A stretch of 64,000 nucleotides of DNA from Muricauda sp. SCSIO 65647 (GCF_021534965.1 NZ_CP091037.1:2148501-2212500); one strand, 5' to 3'. Positions 1-9,514 are shown, counted from the stretch's first letter. Numbers and translations are program-made. Notes: generated by a model from the sequence alone, not told the origin.

Positions 1-232
1 CCTGAACCAGTTCTTGGTCGGGCAACATCTTGATATTGGGAGTATTGTCTTTTGAAAAGGTGTTTTCATCAATGACAGAAGGCATGCGAAGAGAAGTACC
101 TTGATTACTTGGTTTTACACCCAAATTGTTCTTTTCACCAATCTTTAAGGGTTTGGTCGTGGGAATATCACCCTGCGCGTACCCTATTTGGGCCGCAAGG
201 GCAATCAGAAATATTACAATTGACTTTTTCAC
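1..232 (-). CDS. Exported protein of unknown family (N-terminal part only)
   Basis: The frame runs off the left edge and only about 77 residues are visible. It begins with a GTG codon at 230-232, giving a typical signal peptide (VKKSIVIFLIALAAQIGYAQ) with a likely cut after AQ. The mature part is polar, rich in Asn, Lys and Pro, and shows no motif I recognise. GTG is chosen because it sits exactly in front of the Lys-Lys of the signal peptide and no ATG lies there. The product is probably periplasmic or outer-membrane. The family cannot be named from this fragment. Confidence 0.6.
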   Translation of the reverse strand, partial: MKKSIVIFLIALAAQIGYAQGDIPTTKPLKIGEKNNLGVKPSNQGTSLRMPSVIDENTFSKDNTPNIKMLPDQELVQ

Positions 233-289
233 CTAAGTTTTGGTCGTATGAGCATACTAAAATTAACAAATACCTTGCCAAGACTATGG

Positions 290-310
290 TAAAAGGCTGT
301 TAAAACAGTC
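290..310 (-). terminator. Possible weak terminator of the phosphoesterase gene
   Basis: Read on the minus strand, GACTGTT-TT-AACAGCC forms a short hairpin (core CTGTT/AACAG) followed by TTTT. It lies 18 bases after the stop of the 328-1224 gene and before the next minus-strand gene. The stem is short, so the call is tentative. Confidence 0.4.
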
Positions 311-327
311 AAATTTTCGATGAAGAA

Positions 328-1224
328 TCATTTTTGGATATAATCGATCAGTTTTTCAGGCCCCTCGAGCAAAACACGCACGATTTGCAATGTACCATCG
401 GGTTTGGTGGCAATGTGCCATTTAATCAATGAGATGCGTCCGTTTTCAATTTCAATTCCTGTAATGCTACGGGGATGCACACAACTACCATCGTTGAAAA
501 AGGGAATTTGTCCGGGTTCTGGAAAGCGAGGACGATGTGTATGCCCCGCGATGGTGATTTTCAGGTCATGGCCCAAAATCCAACGTTTGATGCGTTTTTC
601 GATGCGGATGAGCTCTTTGTAGTTTTTTGCCGGACTGGTGGGATCTGCTATGCCCCAAACCTGAAGGGGTTTCCAAAGCACCCGAACCAAAAAACGACCA
701 ATTCGCCAGCAGACATAGTTCCACCAATCGGCCTGGTGCCCATGGGCACAGAAAATCTCTTGGCCTGTTTGACTATGTTTCAGTACTAGAGCTTCATGGT
801 ATTGAATGTTCTCAAAAAGCTCTTTATCTTTTCCTTCGATGGGTTCAAAGTAGTGGTAGAGATGTTTTTCGACATGGTCTTTACTGCGATACACCATATC
901 ATGGTTGCCCCATACCATATGCAACCGGTTTTCTAAATGGTATCGGCGCAAAAGCTGAAAGACATTTTTATGGGCCTCAAAAATGGATTCAAAGTGCAGA
1001 TTTTCCCAAAGCTCGTCGCCATCACCCAATTCACAATAATGAAAACCCTCTCTGTAGTAGTGGTTTAGGGCATGAAAATAAATGTTCCTGTTGTTCGCGA
1101 AATCGTCTGCAAAACTATTGTCGCCCCTGTGACAGTCACTGAAAAAGATAAACTTTGAAGTATCATCAAAAGCAATTGATTTTGCGTTTTTGTAGGCTCG
1201 GTTCAAGCGCGAATTTGATGACAT
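328..1224 (-). CDS. Calcineurin-like metallophosphoesterase (UDP-2,3-diacylglucosamine hydrolase-like)
   Basis: This 298-residue protein carries the full dimetal phosphoesterase signature in order: SDCHRGD near residue 29, GDGDELWE near 67, GNHD near 106, AHGHQADWW near 160, and AGHTHRPRF near 225. The arrangement resembles LpxH and its LpxH-like relatives, but the insert after the AHGHQ motif and the lack of clear LpxH specificity residues prevent a firm substrate call. There is no signal peptide, so it should be cytoplasmic. It stands alone, divergent from the GAF-protein gene with 114 bases between them. A UDP-diacylglucosamine hydrolase role in lipid A synthesis is possible but is inference. 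Confidence 0.85.
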   Translation of the reverse strand: MSSNSRLNRAYKNAKSIAFDDTSKFIFFSDCHRGDNSFADDFANNRNIYFHALNHYYREGFHYCELGDGDELWENLHFESIFEAHKNVFQLLRRYHLENRLHMVWGNHDMVYRSKDHVEKHLYHYFEPIEGKDKELFENIQYHEALVLKHSQTGQEIFCAHGHQADWWNYVCWRIGRFLVRVLWKPLQVWGIADPTSPAKNYKELIRIEKRIKRWILGHDLKITIAGHTHRPRFPEPGQIPFFNDGSCVHPRSITGIEIENGRISLIKWHIATKPDGTLQIVRVLLEGPEKLIDYIQK

Positions 1225-1338
1225 TTTTATTTATTTCCCTAAATATCCAAAAAAAGCTCAAAACCCTTAAAGATTCCCTTAACAAAACTTTGCCCAAACT
1301 TTTTGTAATTTTACAAGTCCAACCAAGACCAATACGGT

Positions 1339-3711
1339 ATGGAACAGTGGTATACAGGCGAAGCACCCTTGATTCAATTAGTCAGTTTCAACAAATTGTT
1401 GCAACACTACGATGACCAATTGAAGAGCAAGGACAAGAATCTTGCCCAACGGGCGAAACAGGTGCTTGATGCACAGGCACCATACCCTGAGCTGCGTGAG
1501 GGGTTCGATGATCTATCAATTCTAGAGAAGAGAAAAGATGTGATCAGCACCATTTTGGCAGACACCTTTTCTACGATACTGACAAATAATGAGATCAAGA
1601 CGGCATCGATACCGTTCAATAACCTGGTTTTCAATTCGACGCAACGATTTCAAAAAATCTTGGAGGAGGCAGGTCCAGACTTCGAGTTGAAAATCCGAAA
1701 CCTGCCCGATAGCCTGCATTATATTATTCAGTGTACGGTTATTTTGAATTTCCATTATGGGTTCAAGATCGATTTTAAAAGACCATTGTTCTATGACATA
1801 CCCGATGCCAATGGCATAATGCGCAATTACCGTATTCTGTACAATGCTGATTTCATGGAAATCATCCCCACGGAGAAGTCAAAAAAGCTGACCCAGAAAG
1901 ATCTAGATGAGCTATTGGAAAATTTTGACAATCTCGATTTGTGGAAAGAAAAGATACCGCCCAACAGTTTTATATCTAAGGGGTTCGTCATCTCTAACAT
2001 GTTCGATGTTACGGCAGAACATTCCATTTCAGAGATAAAGACCACCTTGATAGGAAGCAACAAACGTAGCAGTGAAAATTTCATGGATGATTTTCAGGAC
2101 ACCTTCAGGGCACTTTTCAATTTAAATGAAATCAGGGTGGGCTTTACCGGGTACGATCCCAACACCAAGAGGTTTATGCGCGTTCACGGCAAGGGTATAG
2201 AGAGTTTTATCCTAAAAGGAAAGGATATGGAGTCTTGCGATGCCCTGTTGTGTGATTATTCGTATGGATTATTGCTCAACGAGAACAATTATTTCGCCAT
2301 TTCGAACGTAGACAAGTATTACGAAAAATCAAACGGATCGCAACCCTATAAAAATCTGCATAGGCAGGGCATCAAAAGTGCGATTTTGGCACCAATTGCA
2401 GAAGACGGCAATCTGCTGGGGGTATTGGAGCTTGTCTCTGAAAGGGTAAATGAGCTTAACAGTATCAATGCCAATAAGTTGCAAGATGTAATGCCTTTTA
2501 TTGTTTCGGCCGTTTTAAGATCGATCGAAGAAGAACAAAACCTTATTGACGCCATCATACAACATGAGTGCACCACGGTGCATTCTTCGGTGTATTGGAA
2601 GTTTCAAGAAGAGGCCAAGCGATTTATGACCGACGAGCTGATGGGCAATCAGCCTTCTTTTCAAGAAATCGTTTTCAAAGATGTGTATCCCCTTTATGGG
2701 CAGATCGATATCAAAGAATCTTCAAAGAATAGAAATATTGCCATTCAGCGCGATTTGATGATTCAGCTTTCAGAGATAAGCGATATACTCAATAGGGCCT
2801 TTGAAAAACTTAAACTACCCATTTACGAAGAGCTGATATTCAGGGTAGACACCTATATGGATGAAATCAAGGAAACCTTGTACGCCAATAGTGAACAGGC
2901 CATTTTCGATTTCATAAAAGAAGAGGTAAACCCGGTGTTGAAGCATCTCAAAAAAGAAGATGACGAATTGAAGACCTTGGTCGACAACTATGAAGATAAA
3001 ATTGATGTAACTACAGAATCGTATTACGACCATCGACGCAATTATGACAATAGTGTTATGGAAATAAACATGCAATTGGCCGCTCTTTTAGACAAAAAGC
3101 AAGAAGAGTCCCAAACCATGTTTCCCCATTATTTTGAGCGTTACAAGACAGATGGGGTAGAACACAATATGTACATAGGCAGTTCTATAGCCAATGATAG
3201 GGAATTTGACCAACTGTATCTGGGCAATCTTAGGTTATGGCAATTACAGGTTATGGTAGAAATGGAAAATAAATACTATTCCCTGAAACCATCATTGCCG
3301 GTAAAATTGGATGTGTCGTCATTGATTTTGGTTTACAGTACTTCTTTGGCCATTCGTTTCAGGATGGATGAAAAACGTTTTGATGTCGATGGTACTTACA
3401 ATGCGCGCTATGAGATTATCAAAAAGCGCATTGATAAATCATATATAAAAGGCACCAATGAGCGTTTGACCCAAAAGGGAAAGCTGTCCATAGTTTACTC
3501 GCAGAAAAATGATGAACTCGAATACCTTCGCTATATCAGATTCTTGAGATCGAAGGGATACTTCACGAACAATGTTGAAATTGTCGAGCTCGAGGGGCTA
3601 CAGGGGGTTACAGGGCTAAAGGCCATACGTGCAGAAATTCTCTATAAAAAAGATGCCCAATCTGAGAAAACCTACACATATGAAGATTTGATGGAAGAGC
3701 TAAAGACCTAG
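1339..3711 (+). CDS. Large GAF-domain protein of unknown function
   Basis: The protein is 790 residues and cytoplasmic, with no signal peptide or membrane segment. The centre (about residues 255-405) reads as a GAF-like sensory domain: a stretch naming DALLCDYSYGLLLNENNYFAI, then IKSAILAPIAEDGNLLGVLELVSE, the usual GAF strand-helix ending. The N-terminal 230 residues and the charged helical C-terminal half (about 410-790) match no domain I can name, and no histidine kinase, GGDEF or PAS output module is visible. I believe similar proteins of this length are widespread in Flavobacteriia and annotated only as GAF-containing; that is memory, not a search. It ends 2 bases from the convergent HD/PycTM gene. 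The imperfect dyad TTGTAATTTTACAA lies just upstream (near 1305-1318) and might be regulatory. Confidence 0.75.
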   Translation: MEQWYTGEAPLIQLVSFNKLLQHYDDQLKSKDKNLAQRAKQVLDAQAPYPELREGFDDLSILEKRKDVISTILADTFSTILTNNEIKTASIPFNNLVFNSTQRFQKILEEAGPDFELKIRNLPDSLHYIIQCTVILNFHYGFKIDFKRPLFYDIPDANGIMRNYRILYNADFMEIIPTEKSKKLTQKDLDELLENFDNLDLWKEKIPPNSFISKGFVISNMFDVTAEHSISEIKTTLIGSNKRSSENFMDDFQDTFRALFNLNEIRVGFTGYDPNTKRFMRVHGKGIESFILKGKDMESCDALLCDYSYGLLLNENNYFAISNVDKYYEKSNGSQPYKNLHRQGIKSAILAPIAEDGNLLGVLELVSERVNELNSINANKLQDVMPFIVSAVLRSIEEEQNLIDAIIQHECTTVHSSVYWKFQEEAKRFMTDELMGNQPSFQEIVFKDVYPLYGQIDIKESSKNRNIAIQRDLMIQLSEISDILNRAFEKLKLPIYEELIFRVDTYMDEIKETLYANSEQAIFDFIKEEVNPVLKHLKKEDDELKTLVDNYEDKIDVTTESYYDHRRNYDNSVMEINMQLAALLDKKQEESQTMFPHYFERYKTDGVEHNMYIGSSIANDREFDQLYLGNLRLWQLQVMVEMENKYYSLKPSLPVKLDVSSLILVYSTSLAIRFRMDEKRFDVDGTYNARYEIIKKRIDKSYIKGTNERLTQKGKLSIVYSQKNDELEYLRYIRFLRSKGYFTNNVEIVELEGLQGVTGLKAIRAEILYKKDAQSEKTYTYEDLMEELKT

Positions 3712-3713
3712 CG

Positions 3714-4901
3714 CTATATTCTATCGGGCCCCAAATAATGAAATGCCAACCCAAAGGCAATCACCGAAATCACGATACCAATCATAAAAATGGTATAGGT
3801 CAGACGCAGAATATTATACTTTCGGTTCAAGACCAACCCTAAAAAGTAGAGATCTTTGGTCAAAGATGAATAAATATATTCTTTGTCTTTGACCAATTCT
3901 TGTATGGCCCATTCATATTCGCTCAAAGACATTTTGTGAAAGTTGCCAAAAAACAACAGGTTCACCTTTTTTTGTTGCACGTCATCTTTTGTGAACTTGC
4001 CACTGGTAACATTGGGCCTTGTGGCAAGAACGGCCAAAACCATCGAAATCACACTGAAAGTGATAAAAATCACGGTAGGGTAGATCAAGTATTCATTTGA
4101 GGGGTTGTCTAATTTTGGAATAAGGTTTGAGAGTGCCACAGAGATGATGATGGCATTTACCGAAAGCAAAATATTTGCCTTGGTATCGGCAATATCACTT
4201 AAGGTCAAATGGTTTTTCAACGTTACCCTGAACAAGGTCTGAATACCCCGATCGGGGCTCTCACTTTTGTACTTGGCCTTGAGGGCTTCTTTTTTGGCAA
4301 TCTCTTTTTCGGTCTTTTTTTCTTTTATAAGTTGTTTTAGGTTTACTTGTTTTCCCTCTTCCCAATGCTCTTTTGCATAGTCGGTATAAAACCTATGCTC
4401 ATCTCGAAACATTTTTATGTTCGCTTCGCGCCAATCTTTTTGAGAATAGTTTTTTATGCCCAACAATTCCAATTCTTCACGTAAAAAGTCTGAGGTTTCC
4501 CAATAACTTTTCTTTGCAAAATGTGAAGCATCGGCATCCCTGATTATTTTCTCAAGAAGATTTGTGGGCTGATGGTATCGTTCAGTGGCCATGATTATAG
4601 AACTGACTTGATCAACCCCTTCTGAACCATAGTTTTCGTTTTTTAGAAAATTGGTCGCGATCGTACTGCTTACCTCTTCATGATTTTCAACCCCCTTTGT
4701 ATAGCCCGTATCATGAAACCATGCAGCCAAGAGCAATTGCTCTTTCTCATCTTTCGATACAGAAATTGCACTGGTCATCTCTTCTATACTTTTGATCACC
4801 CTCTGTGTATGTTTGAGATTATGGTAAAGAAAATTCGGATCCAGCTCATTTTCTAACAAATTGGTAACAAAAGATTCAGCTTTTTGAACGATTTCCGACA
4901 T
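3714..4901 (-). CDS. HD phosphohydrolase fused to a PycTM (DUF5706) membrane domain
   Basis: Residues 1-200 form an HD-superfamily domain: His27 and His31 in YHNLKHTQRV, the His63-Asp64 pair in WFHDTGY, His74, and a late acidic/His motif IRDADASH near 121-128. After a charged linker (about 195-225), the C-terminal half (about 225-395) reads as DUF5706, the membrane effector module called PycTM in Pycsar anti-phage systems, with helices near 243-265, 273-297 and 365-392. HD domains often hydrolyse phosphodiesters or nucleotides, and PycTM responds to cyclic UMP or CMP in the characterised systems. No nucleotidyl cyclase lies within the window, so a defence role is not established. It diverges from the 4955-8647 gene with only about 50 bases between starts. 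Confidence 0.85.
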   Translation of the reverse strand: MSEIVQKAESFVTNLLENELDPNFLYHNLKHTQRVIKSIEEMTSAISVSKDEKEQLLLAAWFHDTGYTKGVENHEEVSSTIATNFLKNENYGSEGVDQVSSIIMATERYHQPTNLLEKIIRDADASHFAKKSYWETSDFLREELELLGIKNYSQKDWREANIKMFRDEHRFYTDYAKEHWEEGKQVNLKQLIKEKKTEKEIAKKEALKAKYKSESPDRGIQTLFRVTLKNHLTLSDIADTKANILLSVNAIIISVALSNLIPKLDNPSNEYLIYPTVIFITFSVISMVLAVLATRPNVTSGKFTKDDVQQKKVNLLFFGNFHKMSLSEYEWAIQELVKDKEYIYSSLTKDLYFLGLVLNRKYNILRLTYTIFMIGIVISVIAFGLAFHYLGPDRI

Positions 4902-4954
4902 AGTTGTATATTGATATACCCAAAATACGAATTTTTGGGCTCAAGCTTGTGGAC

Positions 4955-7900
4955 ATGAAAAAATTTTACTCTTTTACAATCATCATGGTACTGCTCTCTG
5001 CATGTGCCACACAACGCACAAAATACGCAGAGAGTTTTTCAGGTCAAGAAATGATCCCTGAAGAGGAGGTTTCGCATACCTTTTACTTAATTGGAGATGC
5101 TGGTTTGTCACCTATGGGCGACATGAACCCCACATTGAAACGTTTTAAATCTAGGCTTGACAAAGCCCCCGAGAATAGCACTGCTATCTTTTTAGGAGAC
5201 AATATCTATCCTTCAGGATTGCCCGATAAGGGGGAAAAAGGGTATGAAAGTGCCAAGAACCAACTGGATGCCCAATTGAAGGCGTTGGACAATTTCAGGG
5301 GTACCCCCCTTTTTATTCCTGGAAACCATGATTGGTACAGCAATGGCTTGAAAGGGCTGAAGCGACAAGAAAGGTATATTGAAAAAGAACTTGATAAAAA
5401 AGATGTGTTCCTTCCCGAAAATGGGTGTCCTTTGACCAAAGTGGAAATAGGCGAAGACATTCTTTTGGTCGTGGTCGATAGTGAGTGGTACTTGGTCAAT
5501 TGGGACAAACACCCTACCATAAATGATGATTGTGAAATCAAGGATCGTCAAAAATTGTTTGACGAAATCGAAAGCTTGATCAAGAAAAATGTTGATAAGA
5601 CCACTATTTTAGCCTTACATCACCCCATGTTCACTTATGGTTCCCATGGGGGGCAGTACTCTGTTCAACAGCACCTGGCGCCCAAAAATATTCCGCTTCC
5701 TGTCTTGGGTACGGTTTTCAATCTGTTGCGTAGAACAACGGGAGCTTCAGTAGAAGATCTTCAAAATAAGCGGTATGACAGTTTTCGCAATCGCATCATT
5801 ACTTTGGCCCAATACTCAGAAAAGGTCATTTTTGTTTCAGGTCACGAGCATACGCTACAGTATATTGTAGAAGACAATACCCCCCAGATCATCAGCGGGT
5901 CAGGTTCAAAACAGGGCGCCACCCGATTGCTGAATGGGAGTCAATTTTCCACTGGTCAAAGTGGTTATGCCGAGCTAAAGGTATTTGAAGACGGGTCGTC
6001 TGTGGTAAACTACTTCATAGTTGAAGGTGAAAAAGAAAAATTGTCATTTAGTACCGAAGTATTGCCCGAGACCGAAAAGAGAGATACCTATTCGGGCAAA
6101 AATGAATTCCCGGCCTTTGTGGAAGCATCGGTATATGAACCTGAAGAAGTTGATAGGTCCAACTTTTTTAAAGGCATCTGGGGCGAAAGGTACAGTAAAT
6201 ACTATGCCACCAAAATAAAGGCGAAGACGGTGGATCTTGATACGCTTTATGGTGGATTGACACCGATTCGAAAGGGTGGGGGGCACCAATCAAAATCACT
6301 TCGGTTGCAACATAAAGATGGCCGGCAGTTTGTCATGCGGGCCCTTAGAAAGAGCGCCGAACAATACCTTCAGGCCATGGCCTTTCAAGATCAGTTCATT
6401 GCCGGAAAACTTGAAGACACCGCAGTTGAAGATATTTTAGAGTACTTCTACACGGGATCGCACCCCTATGCGCCCTTTACCATAGCCGAACTTTCAGATG
6501 CGGTAGATATATACCATACCAATCCGAAGTTGTTCTATATTCCCAAGCAAAAGGCATTGAAAGGATTTGTCGATGACTTTGGTGATGAACTCTATATGAT
6601 AGAAGAACACGTTTCAGAGGGGCATGATATGGCAGGTTTCGGTTATGCCAAAAAGATTGAGAGCACAGATGATCTGATACAAAAATTACGAAAAGACGAA
6701 GAGTATCAGCTCGATGCCACCGCATATGTCAGGGCAAGGCTTTTTGATATCATGATCGGTGATTGGGACCGACATGTAGATCAATGGCGATGGGCACAAT
6801 TTGATGAAGGAAAAGACAAGACCATCTTTAAGCCCATACCCAGAGATAGAGATCAGCCCTATTCCATTATGGGTGATGGTGCCTTGATGGGGTTTGCCAG
6901 CCGAACCGTTCCTGCGCTTCAACTATTCGAAGGTTTTCACGAAGAGATCAGAAGTGTAAAGGGGTTTACCTCTTCGCCCAAGACCTTTGCGCTCGACATG
7001 GCACTATTGTCCGAAACTGAAATGAAGACTTGGGAAGAGCAGGCAAGATACCTACAACAGCATATTACCGAGACCGTCATTGACAGGGCGTTTACAGCTT
7101 TTCCCGAAGAAGTTCGTGACAGTACGGTCAGAAAGATCAAGAGCATTCTGCTTGCCCGAAAAGGAAACTTAGTGGAGACCGCTCGGGAATATTATGCCAT
7201 TTTGAACAAGTTCAGCGTGGTGACGGGTACCGATAAAGATGATTACTGTGTGGTCAACCCTCTTCCAAATGGAGGGGTGAGCGTAAGTATGTACCGTATC
7301 AAAAATGGCGAGAAAGCCGATTTGTTTTTTCAGAAAGACTACGACCCAACATTTACAAAAGAAATTTGGATCTATGGTCTGGATGATGATGATGTCTTTC
7401 AAGTGACGGGCAACAGCGGAAGAATCAAGCTAAGATTGGTCGGCGGACAAAACAATGACAACTATAAGATTGCCAAAAAATCGAAGAATGTCCACACCTA
7501 TGATTTTAAGAGCAAGAAGAACACCTATGATGAGGCTTTTGGTGGACGTCTACACAAAATCGACGACTATGAGACAAATACCTACCAGTTTATCAAGATC
7601 AAGGCCAGCAACAATCAATTTTTGCCCTCTATAGGGGCCAATCCTGATGATGGTTTGAGAATAGGGTTCACGAACACGTATACGTACAACGGATTTAGGC
7701 AAAATCCGTTCACCCAACGACATATTGTCAATGGTGCCTATTATTTTGCCACAAATGGGTTTGATTTCGGCTATAACGGTGAGTTTGCCAATATCTTTGA
7801 AAATGTTAACCTTGAGCTCGACGCTAGGTTTACAAGTCCGAATTTTGCCATCAATTTCTTTGGCTTTGGCAATGAGACCCCAAACTTTGATGATGACCTT

Positions 7901-8647
7901 GATTTTGACTTCAATCGGGTAAAAATCCGTAAAATTATTTTGACGCCTTCTTTGGTATGGCGGGGCCAGCTCGGATCTAAGGTACGCCTAGGGGTTTCAT
8001 ATGAGAACTTCGATGTTGAAGAGACCGAAGACCGTTTTATAGAGGGATTCTTTACGGATCAGGGAAGGGACACCCAGCAAGACTTTGTTGGGGTTGATGC
8101 CGAATATTCGTATTCAAATAGTGATAGTGAGGCATTCCCGACCATGGGAATGGCGATTTCACTTCATGGGGGCTACAAGTCGAACTTGAGCGATTCAGAT
8201 AGGGCATTTGCTTTTTTCATACCGAGCTTATCGTTTGATTACAGGTTGAGTTCTGACGGCAGATTGGTGTTGGCCACCAAATTGAAAGGACATTTCAATT
8301 TTGGCGATGACTTTGAGTTCTACCAAGCGGCCACCCTTGGCGCCAATGATGGTCTTAGAGGATTTCGTTTTCAACGATTTACCGGTAAAAGGGCATTTTA
8401 CCAAAATACAGACCTACGGCTAAGCTTTAGAAAACGGGACTCAGGATTTTTACCTTTTGTACCAGGGATCTATACGGGCTTCGACTACGGTCGGGTATGG
8501 CTGCCAGATGAAGATTCTGACAAATGGCACAATTCATATGGTGGCGGATTTTTTGTGGACGGAGTAGGGATAATCTCGGCCAATTTTGGCTTGTTCAGCA
8601 GTGACGATGGTTTACGGTTTGCCTTTGGTATTGGGTTCGGGTTTTAA
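4955..8647 (+). CDS. Giant lipoprotein: metallophosphoesterase + kinase-like region + outer-membrane barrel
   Basis: Translation most likely starts at ATG 4955 (1,230 residues), because the lipoprotein signal (MKKFYSF..LLSAC) begins there; an upstream in-frame ATG at 4904 would bury it. Residues about 40-330 are a calcineurin-like phosphoesterase with LIGDAG, GDNIYPSG, GNHDWYS, LHHPMFTYGSHGG and SGHEHTLQ. Residues about 410-700 resemble an atypical kinase fold: a strand pair with RLQHKDGRQFVMRAL, then MIGDWDRHVDQWRW (catalytic-loop-like, Asp605) and PIPRDRDQPYS (metal-Asp-like, Asp631/633). The last 400 residues are a BamA/TamA-like beta-barrel rich in alternating aromatic strands, ending in Phe (FAFGIGFGF). 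The phosphoesterase and barrel are clear; the kinase reading is inference. Its end overlaps the convergent next gene by 36 bases. Confidence 0.8.
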   Translation: MKKFYSFTIIMVLLSACATQRTKYAESFSGQEMIPEEEVSHTFYLIGDAGLSPMGDMNPTLKRFKSRLDKAPENSTAIFLGDNIYPSGLPDKGEKGYESAKNQLDAQLKALDNFRGTPLFIPGNHDWYSNGLKGLKRQERYIEKELDKKDVFLPENGCPLTKVEIGEDILLVVVDSEWYLVNWDKHPTINDDCEIKDRQKLFDEIESLIKKNVDKTTILALHHPMFTYGSHGGQYSVQQHLAPKNIPLPVLGTVFNLLRRTTGASVEDLQNKRYDSFRNRIITLAQYSEKVIFVSGHEHTLQYIVEDNTPQIISGSGSKQGATRLLNGSQFSTGQSGYAELKVFEDGSSVVNYFIVEGEKEKLSFSTEVLPETEKRDTYSGKNEFPAFVEASVYEPEEVDRSNFFKGIWGERYSKYYATKIKAKTVDLDTLYGGLTPIRKGGGHQSKSLRLQHKDGRQFVMRALRKSAEQYLQAMAFQDQFIAGKLEDTAVEDILEYFYTGSHPYAPFTIAELSDAVDIYHTNPKLFYIPKQKALKGFVDDFGDELYMIEEHVSEGHDMAGFGYAKKIESTDDLIQKLRKDEEYQLDATAYVRARLFDIMIGDWDRHVDQWRWAQFDEGKDKTIFKPIPRDRDQPYSIMGDGALMGFASRTVPALQLFEGFHEEIRSVKGFTSSPKTFALDMALLSETEMKTWEEQARYLQQHITETVIDRAFTAFPEEVRDSTVRKIKSILLARKGNLVETAREYYAILNKFSVVTGTDKDDYCVVNPLPNGGVSVSMYRIKNGEKADLFFQKDYDPTFTKEIWIYGLDDDDVFQVTGNSGRIKLRLVGGQNNDNYKIAKKSKNVHTYDFKSKKNTYDEAFGGRLHKIDDYETNTYQFIKIKASNNQFLPSIGANPDDGLRIGFTNTYTYNGFRQNPFTQRHIVNGAYYFATNGFDFGYNGEFANIFENVNLELDARFTSPNFAINFFGFGNETPNFDDDLDFDFNRVKIRKIILTPSLVWRGQLGSKVRLGVSYENFDVEETEDRFIEGFFTDQGRDTQQDFVGVDAEYSYSNSDSEAFPTMGMAISLHGGYKSNLSDSDRAFAFFIPSLSFDYRLSSDGRLVLATKLKGHFNFGDDFEFYQAATLGANDGLRGFRFQRFTGKRAFYQNTDLRLSFRKRDSGFLPFVPGIYTGFDYGRVWLPDEDSDKWHNSYGGGFFVDGVGIISANFGLFSSDDGLRFAFGIGFGF

Positions 8648-9514
8648 AATTTTGCTTAGTTGCAAACGATACAGATTGCCCCCGGTAGCCCGTGATCTCT
8701 CATCGGAAAGAAGCAGGGTATCATGACCGATAAAACAGATGGCCTCCAATTGGGTTCGAAGCCCTAGATCGATCTGTTTGACGCTTCCTTTATAAAAATG
8801 GTCAAATTCAAAATCGGTTATGAGCCATAACGTTCCGTAGCCCAAGACTGCTATTGTTTTGCCATCGGGCGAAATTGTGGCTGCGGTCGCCGAGCAGCGG
8901 TTCTGGTCATTGCATAAAAACCATTCACCGATCAGTTCGGCCTCATAGCTGCCCTTGGTGTCGGGAACTTTGTAGATCATCGCCTTGCCATCATAGGGCC
9001 GCGTGCGGTTTTTGGTTATGATGTAAAGCGAGTTGCCCCAGTGAAAAAAGGCTTCGGCATCATAGTAAAGCTTTGATTTTTTGGGCGGAAATTTTTTTTG
9101 TTCCGGATAGCGAAATTCAATCTTCTCCGATTTGATTTTATCTCCTTTTTCCTGCTCTGGATTCGGTAATTTATAGATGACCAAATTCTCTCGATGGTTT
9201 TCGTTATTGCCAAAATCACCGACGTATAGATTGCCGTAATGGTCTTTGGTCAAATCTTCCCAATCTTTGTTTTTGGCATTTTTAAGGTCAAGGTGCTTGA
9301 TGATCTTACCATTGAAATCAACGTGAAAGATGTTGTCGTTGTTGCCACTGTCTTCAATCAGCCAAATGGTTTTGCCATCATAACTAACAATGCCTGAATT
9401 TTCGCTCAAGCTTGATGGCAAGTCGGTAATTACGTCCAGTTTACCTGGGTTTTGGCAACTGCAGAGCGAAAAGCTCAGGCAGCCCAAGAGAAAAAAAATA
9501 GACTTACTTGACAT
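8612..9514 (-). CDS. Beta-propeller lipoprotein (SdiA-regulated/phytase-like family)
   Basis: Starting at ATG 9514 the product is 300 residues with a lipoprotein signal (MSSKSIFFLLGCLSFSLCSC); the longer in-frame ATG at 9565 would place 17 polar residues before it and overlap the upstream gene more. The mature part shows repeated propeller strands: LSENSGIVSYDGKTIWLIEDSGN, DWEDLTKDHYGNLYVGDFGNN, YYDAEAFFHWGNSLYIITKNR, and ATAATISPDGKTIAVLGYG. This pattern is that of lipoprotein propellers related to the SdiA-regulated and esterase-like phytase families. The ligand is unknown. The start overlaps the end of the GyrI-like gene by 11 bases, so the two are probably co-transcribed. The 3' end overlaps the convergent barrel gene by 36 bases. 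Confidence 0.7.
   Translation of the reverse strand: MSSKSIFFLLGCLSFSLCSCQNPGKLDVITDLPSSLSENSGIVSYDGKTIWLIEDSGNNDNIFHVDFNGKIIKHLDLKNAKNKDWEDLTKDHYGNLYVGDFGNNENHRENLVIYKLPNPEQEKGDKIKSEKIEFRYPEQKKFPPKKSKLYYDAEAFFHWGNSLYIITKNRTRPYDGKAMIYKVPDTKGSYEAELIGEWFLCNDQNRCSATAATISPDGKTIAVLGYGTLWLITDFEFDHFYKGSVKQIDLGLRTQLEAICFIGHDTLLLSDERSRATGGNLYRLQLSKILKPEPNTKGKP

Noticed and set aside
627-1142. 171-codon plus-strand frame opposite the phosphoesterase gene
   Set aside because: It lies wholly antisense to a gene with complete family motifs and its product has no recognisable motif and a skewed composition.
3714-8647. A complete Pycsar or CBASS defence operon
   Set aside because: Only a PycTM-like effector domain is present; no cyclase, accessory or mobile-element gene is nearby.
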